This document shows, in pieces, positions 1-6,835 of a stretch of DNA of 9,879 nt. A program made the position numbers and the translations under genes. The stretch is from contig NZ_LGDW01000112.1 of NCBI RefSeq assembly GCF_001280005.1, positions 1-9,879 on the forward strand, read 5' to 3'. Numbering within the stretch: position 1 is the stretch's first letter; each line of letters opens with the position of its first letter. A model generated the notes under the pieces. The model saw only the letters and a list, made by a program, of their open reading frames with translations. It did no database searches and was not told where the DNA came from. The stretch comes from Streptomyces sp. NRRL WC-3618. GTDB lineage: Bacteria; Actinomycetota; Actinomycetes; Streptomycetales; Streptomycetaceae.

Positions 1-1
1 C

Positions 2-82
2 GTCCCCACCCCGGGCGAGGTCTTTCCCCGCCGCAAACCCACCCCGCCCGCGAATCCCCCGCAGCAGCTCGCCGCGGGCTGA
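2..82 (+). CDS. 3' end of an unidentified gene with a proline-rich C-terminus
   Basis: Only the last 26 codons are present, ending in TGA at 80-82. The frame is chosen because its third positions are nearly all G or C, as expected for Streptomyces coding DNA, and because the stop lies 28 bp before a strong terminator hairpin. The visible tail is rich in Pro and Ala (PTPGEVFPRRKPTPPANPP) and looks like a disordered extension. No domain is visible, so no function is assigned. The frame could be wrong, because the piece is short. Confidence 0.4.
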   Translation, partial: VPTPGEVFPRRKPTPPANPPQQLAAG

Positions 83-110
83 CCTGGCAGGCCGCGCAGG
101 CCGGAATCAC

Positions 111-140
111 GAAAGGCCCGGGCCCCCGCCCGGGCCTTTC
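111..140 (+). terminator. Strong hairpin terminator
   Basis: This is a perfect 12-bp inverted repeat: GAAAGGCCCGGG at 111-122, a 6-nt loop, and the complement at 129-140. There is no T-tract, which is usual for Streptomyces terminators. It closes the gene ending at 82 and separates it from the gene at 166. The symmetric stem could act in both directions. Confidence 0.8.
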
Positions 141-165
141 GTCGGCCCTGGCTACTCTGGACCCC

Positions 166-348
166 ATGGACTACGTCTCGGCGCTCGTGCCCCCGGTAGT
201 GATGGCCGCGCTCTTCATCGGTGTGATCGTGACGATGGTGAAGAGTCAGGGCGGTGCCAACAAGGCCAAGGAGGACGCGGTCGTCGACGCCGTCCTCGCC
301 CGGGCCGAGCAGAGCGGACAGGCCGGGCAGGACCGCGCCGTTTCGTAG
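166..348 (+). CDS. Small single-span membrane protein, function unknown
   Basis: This 60-residue ORF starts at ATG 166 and ends at TAG 346-348. Residues about 5-24 (from SALVPPVVMAALF) form one hydrophobic segment. A hydrophilic Lys/Glu/Ala tail of about 35 residues follows (NKAKEDAVVDAVLARAEQ), probably helical and cytosolic. No Shine-Dalgarno sequence is seen, and the start lies only 25 bp after the preceding terminator, so the transcript must have a very short or absent leader. Gene-like codon use and its position between a terminator and the blaI-like gene support it as a real gene. I recall small membrane proteins at this locus in Streptomyces but know no function. Confidence 0.7.
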   Translation: MDYVSALVPPVVMAALFIGVIVTMVKSQGGANKAKEDAVVDAVLARAEQSGQAGQDRAVS

Positions 349-397
349 GCATTTGGCAGCGAAAGCGCACGTCCCCCGCGCTATTCACCGTTTCTCC

Positions 398-414
398 CAC
401 TAGTGTGCTGAGTT
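398..414 (+). promoter_or_regulatory. Putative -10 box for a leaderless blaI-like transcript, with a palindrome
   Basis: TAGTGT at 401-406 fits the TANNNT -10 consensus and ends 8 nt before the GTG start at 415. No Shine-Dalgarno sequence precedes that GTG. This spacing is the usual arrangement of leaderless actinobacterial genes, with transcription starting at or next to the start codon. The box lies within the perfect 8-bp palindrome CACTAGTG (398-405), a possible operator half. No good -35 is visible. Confidence 0.4.
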
Positions 415-846
415 GTGCCTCGCCCATTGGGAGAACTCGAAGACGCGGTCATGACGCGGGTGTGGAAGTGGAACCGCCCGGTCACCGTTCGAGAAGTCCT
501 GGAAGACCTTCGGCAGGAACGGTCCATCGCGTACACCACGGTGATGACCGTTTTGGACAATCTCCATCAGAAGGGCTGGGTCCGTCGCGAGGCGGAAGGC
601 CGGGCCTATCGATATGAGGCGGTCTCCACCCGTGCCGCCTACGCGGCCGCGCTGATGAACGACGCGTGGTCGCAGAGTGACAACCCGGCCGCCGCTCTCG
701 TCGCGTTCTTCGGCATGATGAGCGAAGAACAGCGGCTCGACCTCAGGGATGCCGTTCGCATCGTCCAAGGGCCGGAAGAGACGGAAGCCCCCGAACAAAC
801 CGACTACGAGAACCCCGCCTCGGCGCAAGGACCCACCGAGCGATAG
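415..846 (+). CDS. BlaI/MecI/CopY-family transcriptional repressor
   Basis: This 143-residue protein has the fold of penicillinase repressors, which bind DNA as dimers through an N-terminal winged helix. The family hallmarks are visible: an opening RPLGELEDAVM, then PVTVREVLEDL, the recognition-helix stretch YTTVMTVLDNLHQKGWVRRE and the wing GRAYRYEAV (to about residue 70). A helical dimerisation region (SDNPAAALVAFFGMMSEEQ) and an acidic, low-complexity tail follow. The GTG at 415 is chosen because it gives the canonical family N-terminus. No BlaR1/MecR1-type sensor protease is adjacent, so this is an orphan repressor whose signal is unknown. It lies 9 nt ahead of the acetyltransferase gene and is probably co-transcribed with it. 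The DNA it binds is not identified. Confidence 0.9.
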   Translation: MPRPLGELEDAVMTRVWKWNRPVTVREVLEDLRQERSIAYTTVMTVLDNLHQKGWVRREAEGRAYRYEAVSTRAAYAAALMNDAWSQSDNPAAALVAFFGMMSEEQRLDLRDAVRIVQGPEETEAPEQTDYENPASAQGPTER

Positions 847-855
847 CGTCCGCTC

Positions 856-1389
856 ATGTCAGCGACGCGTCCCGAAGTCCCAGCGAAAGCCATCACCGTC
901 CGGCGGGCCAGGACCAGCGATGTCCAGGCCGTACGCGGACTCCTTGACTCGTTCGTCCGTGGCCGTATCCTGCTCGACAAAGCGACGGTGACCCTTTACG
1001 AGGACATCCAGGAGTTCTGGGTCGCGGAACGCGACGACAACGGCGAGGTCGTGGGGTGCGGTGCACTCCATGTCATGTGGGAAGACCTCGCCGAAGTCCG
1101 CACTCTTGCGGTGAACCCGGACCTCAGGGGTTCCGGCGTGGGGCACCAGTTGCTGGAGAAGTTGCTGCAGACCGCCCGCTGGCTGGGTGTTCGTCGCGTT
1201 TTCTGTCTGACCTTTGAAGTGGACTTCTTCGGCAAGCACGGCTTCGTGGAGATCGGCGAGACACCCGTTGACACCGATGTCTACGCCGAGCTGCTGCGTT
1301 CCTATGACGAGGGCGTCGCGGAGTTCCTCGGTCTCGAACGAGTGAAACCGAACACCTTGGGCAACAGCCGGATGCTTCTGCATCTGTGA
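856..1389 (+). CDS. GNAT acetyltransferase, short N-acetylglutamate synthase (ArgA) type
   Basis: This is a 177-residue single-domain GNAT enzyme. Residues 13-20 (ITVRRART) begin the fold. GCGALHVMWEDLAEVRTLAV (residues 67-86) resembles the acetyltransferase half of ArgA, and RGSGVG (91-96) is the pyrophosphate-binding loop for acetyl-CoA. It lacks the amino-acid-kinase domain of classical ArgA, and so resembles the stand-alone short N-acetylglutamate synthases of actinobacteria such as M. tuberculosis Rv2747. By homology it would transfer acetyl from acetyl-CoA to L-glutamate, the first step of arginine synthesis. The ATG at 856 follows the blaI-like stop by 9 nt with no clear Shine-Dalgarno sequence, suggesting co-transcription. 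The family assignment is firm; the substrate is inferred. Confidence 0.88.
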   Translation: MSATRPEVPAKAITVRRARTSDVQAVRGLLDSFVRGRILLDKATVTLYEDIQEFWVAERDDNGEVVGCGALHVMWEDLAEVRTLAVNPDLRGSGVGHQLLEKLLQTARWLGVRRVFCLTFEVDFFGKHGFVEIGETPVDTDVYAELLRSYDEGVAEFLGLERVKPNTLGNSRMLLHL

Positions 1390-1467
1390 TCGGGCATCCA
1401 GCAATTCTCTGAGCCGCCCTGCCCAGGTTCCCTATGTCCGAAACGCGCACGTTTCCGGTCCGGGGAA

Positions 1468-1505
1468 GGGAGGTCGGTCTCTCCCGGGGGTTTGTGTTTT
1501 TCCGG
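1468..1505 (+). terminator. Possible terminator after the acetyltransferase gene
   Basis: A short stem, GGGAG (1468-1472) with CTCCC (1481-1485), is followed by GGGGG and a T-rich run (TTTGTGTTTTT, 1491-1501). The T-run is unusual for this GC level. The stem is only 5 bp, so the call is weak. A second small hairpin, GAAACG/CGTTTC, lies just upstream at 1440-1455. Confidence 0.3.
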
Positions 1506-1520
1506 CAAAAGCGGTTTGCT

Positions 1521-1549
1521 TTCCGACGTACTGCAGTACTGCATATAAC
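1521..1549 (+). promoter_or_regulatory. Putative lsr2 promoter with an embedded palindromic and direct-repeat element
   Basis: TATAAC at 1544-1549 matches five of six bases of the -10 consensus. TTCCGA at 1521-1526 stands 17 nt upstream as a poor -35. The spacer contains the perfect 12-bp palindrome GTACTGCAGTAC (1528-1539), and the heptamer TACTGCA occurs twice, 8 bp apart (1529-1535 and 1537-1543), reaching the -10. That placement would let a bound protein block or assist RNA polymerase. The predicted leader is about 60 nt. Which protein binds is unknown. Confidence 0.5.
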
Positions 1550-1616
1550 AGGGGACGCGAATCGGCGGCGCACGCCGCAGGCCTCGGCTCCCGAGTTATC
1601 GATGAAAGGAAATCCG

Positions 1617-1952
1617 GTGGCACAGAAGGTTCAGGTCCTTCTTGTCGACGACCTCGACGGCGGCGAGGCCGACGAGACCGTGACGTTCGCGTTGGACGGC
1701 AAGACGTACGAGATCGACCTCACGACTGCCAATGCTGACAAGCTTCGCGGTCTTCTCGACCCCTACGCCAAGAGCGGCCGACGTACCGGTGGCCGTGCTT
1801 CCGGCGGGCGTGGAAAGGCGCGTGTCGCTTCCGGCGGCAGCCAGGACACCGCGCAGATCCGCGCTTGGGCGAAGGAGAACGGTTACGAGGTCAACGACCG
1901 TGGCCGTGTTCCCGCGTCCATTCGCGAGGCTTACGAGAAGGCCAACGGCTGA
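1617..1952 (+). CDS. lsr2: Lsr2, nucleoid-associated xenogeneic silencer
   Basis: This 111-residue protein is a small H-NS-like factor that bridges AT-rich DNA and silences horizontally acquired and specialised-metabolite genes. The N-terminal oligomerisation domain is seen as AQKVQVLLVDDLDGGEADETVTFALDG followed by a KTYEIDL strand and helix (residues 2-50). A basic Gly/Arg/Ser linker spans about 51-76. The C-terminal DNA-binding domain (79-111) carries the AT-hook-like RGR at residues 95-97, which inserts in the minor groove. The GTG at 1617 is chosen because AAGGA at 1606-1610 sits 6 nt upstream and because the protein then starts MAQKVQV, as Lsr2 does. An in-frame extension to 1434 exists but is non-conserved. 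It lies beside clpC, the position I recall for the main Streptomyces lsr2. Confidence 0.97.
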   Translation: MAQKVQVLLVDDLDGGEADETVTFALDGKTYEIDLTTANADKLRGLLDPYAKSGRRTGGRASGGRGKARVASGGSQDTAQIRAWAKENGYEVNDRGRVPASIREAYEKANG

Positions 1953-2647
1953 GCGCACGCGCGCCGCAGTCGGATGCGATGGCATTGCGTCGCCAGCGTG
2001 TCCACCAGCCGTACGAGATCGGGGGCGCCTCCGACGCCTCCCAGGGCCGACATCGTCGGCAGCGGGATTTCCGTCCCGCGTCCTGTTTCAGGGGGCCGCA
2101 GCCAGAGCGCGGCCCCCTGCGGATTTGTACGCCCCGGGAAGTCGCCCGCCGCGACGGGCGGCCCGGGCTGTCCCGGCCGGCCGGGCGGCAGGGGTGCCTC
2201 GATGTCGCCGCCCGCCCCGATCGCCCTCAGGTCCGGCGTGAGCCGTCCCCATTCCAGCCAGTCCAGCAGCCCCGGCAACTCGTCCGCGCTGCCCGCGGCC
2301 ACCAGCAGCAGCATCCGGTCCCCGCTCAGGGCCACCGGGGAACGCGGCGCCCGTGTCTGCCCCCGGTGCCGCAGCGCCGCGAAGCCCGCCTCCGCCGGCA
2401 CGTCCAGTACGTCGAAGAGCAGGCCCGTGACCAGGCGCGGCGAAAGTCCCGCGGAAACCGGACCGGGCACTGTTGCCCACCCCAGTTCGTTCTCGTACCA
2501 ACGCCGCACCTCGCTGGAGACGTGACCGAGGACGTCACTCGGGACGTCGCCAGCGGCTGCACCGGTGAGACCACTCGTGGTGTCACCCGTATCAAGAGCA
2601 CGAGCAAGGGCGAGAGGCCGACGGGGAAGGGGGACAGCGGAGACCAT
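1931..2647 (-). CDS. SCO3374-family protein, Prim-Pol N-terminal-like
   Basis: This is a 238-residue acidic/proline-rich protein. I recognise it as the SCO3374 family, named after the S. coelicolor neighbour of clpC; its function is unknown. Landmarks are RWYENELGWATVPG, FDVLDVPAEAG, a middle block GDRMLLLVAAGSADELPGLLDWLEWG, then DLRAIGAGGDIEAP, GAALWLRPPE and APDLVRLVDTLATQCHR. From memory, the same order (WxW..VPG, FDVxxVP, G..A, LxPGxYxxxP, RWLRxP) appears in actinobacterial primase/polymerase N-terminal (Prim-Pol) proteins. The metal-binding acidic residues expected of an active polymerase are not obvious, so it may be a degenerate, non-catalytic relative. The start at ATG 2647 is tentative: there is no Shine-Dalgarno sequence, and an in-frame GTG lies further upstream. 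The last 22 bp overlap the lsr2 3' end on the other strand. Confidence 0.75.
   Translation of the reverse strand: MVSAVPLPRRPLALARALDTGDTTSGLTGAAAGDVPSDVLGHVSSEVRRWYENELGWATVPGPVSAGLSPRLVTGLLFDVLDVPAEAGFAALRHRGQTRAPRSPVALSGDRMLLLVAAGSADELPGLLDWLEWGRLTPDLRAIGAGGDIEAPLPPGRPGQPGPPVAAGDFPGRTNPQGAALWLRPPETGRGTEIPLPTMSALGGVGGAPDLVRLVDTLATQCHRIRLRRACAQPLAFS
2090..2120 (+). terminator. Perfect hairpin inside the SCO3374-family gene, candidate lsr2 terminator
   Basis: The arms CAGGGGGCCGC (2090-2100) and the complementary 2110-2120 form an 11-bp stem with a 9-nt loop. It lies about 140 nt after the lsr2 stop, in the antisense direction of the convergent gene. It looks like other G/C-only Streptomyces terminators. 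It encodes part of the conserved QGAALWLRPPE stretch on the minus strand, so the structure may also be a by-product of codon use. Confidence 0.4.
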
Positions 2648-2859
2648 GCCAAAGCCAACCGCCGCGAGAGGCCGCAAGTTACGCTGGGTGTCCCGGCGGA
2701 TGCGCACAGTGTCGATTGCGGGAGTGCGTAAAGCCGGTCGGAGGCGCAATGTTGTTCGCCCGTAGCGGAGGGAACCGGTGCATCCGGCATGGAGTGTCAG
2801 TCCGTACGGGTAAGACATCCCTAGTGGGAGGGGGCGACACGCAGAAAAGGCCGTCTCAC

Positions 2860-2873
2860 GTTCGCCATCGGCG
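2860..2873 (+). promoter_or_regulatory. ClgR box upstream of clpC
   Basis: The sequence GTTCGC-CATCG-GCG exactly matches the published Streptomyces ClgR motif GTTCGC-N5-GCG. ClgR activates clp and lon protease genes. The site lies 33 bp upstream of the ECF-like -35 and 215 bp upstream of the clpC start, a plausible activator position. It also contains the small inverted repeat CGCC/GGCG. Confidence 0.7.
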
Positions 2874-2905
2874 TAGTGATAGTGAGGGTAACTGCCTGGC
2901 CTGCG

Positions 2906-2931
2906 GGAACATCGTCTCGCACGATCGGGTT
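2906..2931 (+). promoter_or_regulatory. SigR/SigH-like ECF promoter for clpC
   Basis: GGAAC (2906-2910), an 18-nt spacer and GTT (2929-2931) match the consensus of the thiol-oxidative-stress sigma factors, SigR of Streptomyces (GGAAT-N18-GTT) and SigH of mycobacteria (GGAAC/GTT). I recall clpC being reported in the SigR regulon. Transcription would begin near 2937-2941 and give a leader of about 150 nt. The spacer carries the inverted repeat ATCGT/ACGAT (2911-2925). Confidence 0.6.
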
Positions 2932-2938
2932 GGAGCAT

Positions 2939-3001
2939 ATGTCGGCGTGCGGGGTCAGGAGGCTGTGTTGGTTCTCGGTCCGGTGTCGGCAGTTGGAATG
3001 A
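2939..3001 (+). CDS. Possible leaderless upstream ORF in the clpC leader
   Basis: This is a 20-codon ORF from ATG 2939 to TGA 2999-3001. Its ATG falls where the ECF-like promoter at 2906-2931 should start transcription, so it would be translated without a leader. The peptide has Cys at positions 4, 10 and 16 and a tandem AGG-AGG Arg pair at codons 7-8. Its stop overlaps another ATG (2998-3000, ATGA) opening an 8-codon ORF that ends at 3024. The AGGAGG at 2957-2962 is a strong Shine-Dalgarno with no well-placed conventional start. The ORF could be chance in a GC-rich leader, and no conservation data were available. Confidence 0.25.
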   Translation: MSACGVRRLCWFSVRCRQLE

Positions 3002-3042
3002 GCGGTCCCCGCTTGCGGGACTAAGCTGCGGAAGGACAGGGA

Positions 3043-3055
3043 GGGGAGCGTCCCC
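3043..3055 (+). other. Small hairpin in the clpC leader near the ribosome-binding site
   Basis: The stem GGGGA (3043-3047) / TCCCC (3051-3055) closes a 3-nt loop, about 20 nt upstream of the clpC Shine-Dalgarno GAGGAG (3074-3079). A second imperfect stem, GTCCC/GGGAC, lies at about 3005-3021. These make the leader modestly structured. No known riboswitch class is recognised. Confidence 0.3.
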
Positions 3056-3088
3056 TTACTGCCTGACCGCTCTGAGGAGCGATTAACG

Positions 3089-5617
<2,529 letters not shown>

Positions 5618-5690
5618 TCCTGCGGGGTCGCGTCCGAGGCCCGACGGTCTTCCCTGAGACTGAGGGGTCTGCCTAAGGGTTCTGTACGAA

Positions 5691-5728
5691 CGAGAGGGGC
5701 CGGTGCTTCACAGCACCGGCCCCTCTCG
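5691..5728. terminator. Bidirectional hairpin terminator between clpC and the phosphatase gene
   Basis: This is a perfect 16-bp stem, CGAGAGGGGCCGGTGC (5691-5706) with its complement at 5713-5728, and a 6-nt loop (TTCACA). There is no T-tract on either side. It lies 73 bp after the clpC stop and 14 bp past the end of the convergent minus-strand gene, so it serves both transcripts. Confidence 0.9.
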
Positions 5729-5742
5729 CATGCCCTGACGAC

Positions 5743-6384
5743 CTACGACAGTTGGCCGTCGTAGTCCGGCAGCTTGTACGTCTTCTCCGCGTGGCCGCCC
5801 GACAGGTCGGTGGTGCTGTTACCGATGTTGGCGATGATCGTGTAGCCCTTGGACTCGATGTCGACGCGCTTCGCGGTCTTGTAGTCGGCCACGTTCTTGA
5901 AGAGATCGAACAGATTGCGCACGTACAGACCCGCGACGTCGTAGCCGACGTGCGTGAGGTTGTACTGCGTCACGGGCTTGATGATGTCCGGGCGCGCGGT
6001 GACGAAGAAGAGGGCGACACCGTGGTCCTGGGCGTACTGGGCCACCTTCAGCACGGGCGCGTTGGCCGGTGACGGGTAGCTGAAGCCGAAGTCGGTCTCC
6101 AGGGTGGTGTTGTCGATGTCGAAGACGATCGCCGGCTTCTCCCCCTTGGAGGCGGCGGCGATGCGCTGCTTCAGGTAGGGCAGTGCCTGGTCCATCACGG
6201 CCTGGCAGTCCCGCTGCCAGGTGGCGTGGTCGACGTTCTCGGCGGCGGCCGCCGACACGGACGCGGTGGACGCGGTGGTCGCGGCCTGGGCGGTGCCGGG
6301 GCCGGCCAGTGTCATGGCGGCGACCGCGGCGGCTGCGGTCAGGCCGATACGGCGTGTCCGGGGCGTCCAGGAGCCTCTTGTCAT
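5743..6384 (-). CDS. Secreted HAD-superfamily acid phosphatase
   Basis: This is a 213-residue exported phosphatase of the class B/III acid phosphatase type (HAD fold with phospho-aspartate intermediate). Residues 1-34 are a signal peptide: an Arg-rich n-region, an alanine-rich core (LTAAAAVAAMTLA) and the cleavage motif AQA at about 32-34. Motif I is VFDIDNTTLE, with nucleophile D89, acid D91 and T93. Motif II is FFVTARP (T129), the Lys is probably K169, and motif IV is NIGNSTTDL (N189, D193). N189 replaces the Asp usually found in GDxxxD, so Mg2+ coordination may differ. I believe this is common in Streptomyces relatives. The C-terminus KLPDYDGQLS is complete. ATG 6384 is chosen because it begins the signal peptide; AGAGGA lies about 11 nt upstream, a long spacing. 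The substrate is unknown. It converges with clpC and shares the terminator at 5691-5728. Confidence 0.88.
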   Translation of the reverse strand: MTRGSWTPRTRRIGLTAAAAVAAMTLAGPGTAQAATTASTASVSAAAAENVDHATWQRDCQAVMDQALPYLKQRIAAASKGEKPAIVFDIDNTTLETDFGFSYPSPANAPVLKVAQYAQDHGVALFFVTARPDIIKPVTQYNLTHVGYDVAGLYVRNLFDLFKNVADYKTAKRVDIESKGYTIIANIGNSTTDLSGGHAEKTYKLPDYDGQLS

Positions 6385-6447
6385 CGGGATGGGGGTCCTC
6401 TCACGTCGGGCTGGGCGGTGCCAGGGCATGCGCATGTCAGGGCCATG

Positions 6448-6476
6448 CTTATAGAGCCGGATGGCGCTGACGGGAA
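6448..6476 (-). promoter_or_regulatory. Putative promoter of the acid phosphatase gene
   Basis: On the minus strand, TATAAG (6448-6453) matches five of six -10 bases, with TTCCCG (6471-6476) 17 nt upstream as a weak -35. The leader would be about 57 nt. No PhoP-type repeat (GTTCACC direct repeats) was found nearby. Confidence 0.4.
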
Positions 6477-6835
6477 GGGCACATTACTCACGGGTAGCGG
6501 CGAGGTGCCAGTAGCCGGAGCGGGTTTATTCGGCGCGTTGTGCGCGTCACAGTCATACGTTTCTGGATCTTGCGGGCCGGTGACATGAGGCACAGGCGAA
6601 TTGCTCATTACTAGGGTGATTAGTTGGTGTTCATGCGAGTGAGGTGTGATTTGTTCTGAGTGGGGGAAGGCGTTTGTTTTGTCAATAAGTGGGTGAATTG
6701 GTAGGTCATTACTATCTTGTGTCGTAGTACGTGGGTTTGAGGCTTAGTGACGGGTGGGGGTACCAAGGGATTGCCCATCCGGCCGGAACGCACGTGCCGG
6801 GTGGCTTTCTCTGTCCCCGTCCCCGTGAGGTCCTG
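6477..6835. other. Gene-poor, relatively AT-rich divergent spacer
   Basis: No convincing gene is present between the phosphatase and the M23 peptidase. The stretch 6596-6730 is clearly poorer in G+C than the flanking genes and has T-rich runs such as GTTTGTTTTGTC. CATTACT occurs three times on the plus strand (6482, 6606, 6707), the last two as TCATTACTA. TACTAT (6710-6715) or TATCTT (6713-6718) could be a -10 for the peptidase gene, but no good -35 accompanies either. Because Lsr2 prefers AT-rich DNA, this is the best candidate Lsr2-bound site in the window, by inference only. Confidence 0.4.
6775..6804 (+). other. Hairpin in the leader of the M23 peptidase gene
   Basis: CCATCCGGC (6775-6783) pairs with GCCGGGTGG (6796-6804) over 9 bp with one G-U and a 12-nt loop. 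It ends about 30 nt before the start codon. GGG at 6768 and CCC at 6774 form a small competing stem, so two leader conformations are possible. It does not show the conserved core of the c-di-AMP (ydaO) riboswitch that precedes some Streptomyces cell-wall hydrolase genes. Confidence 0.35.

Noticed and set aside
1434..1616. N-terminal extension of Lsr2 by 61 residues
   Set aside because: The extension covers the promoter and ribosome-binding site, and known Lsr2 proteins begin MAQKVQV at the GTG at 1617.
2648..2938. N-terminal extension of the SCO3374-family protein
   Set aside because: It would run through the ClgR box and ECF-like promoter and lacks conserved-looking sequence; a shorter start at 2647 is preferred, though an in-frame GTG near 2709 is not excluded.
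2716..3024. 102-codon plus-strand frame upstream of clpC
   Set aside because: It has atypical composition (no GC3 bias, many Cys/Arg/Gly), spans the regulatory elements and has no ribosome-binding site.
6381..6608. 75-codon minus-strand frame upstream of the phosphatase
   Set aside because: It has no homology recognised, overlaps the phosphatase promoter and start, and has no coding bias.
6590..6700. PhoP (PHO) box for the acid phosphatase
   Set aside because: Isolated GTTCA and TTCACC fragments occur but not as 11-bp direct repeats.
6720..6835. c-di-AMP (ydaO) riboswitch before the M23 peptidase
   Set aside because: The conserved core segments of the class are absent; only an ordinary hairpin is seen.
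6731..6835. Upstream start for the M23 peptidase at 6731
   Set aside because: It would place 35 non-conserved residues before the signal peptide, and the Shine-Dalgarno-like GAGG precedes the ATG at 6836.
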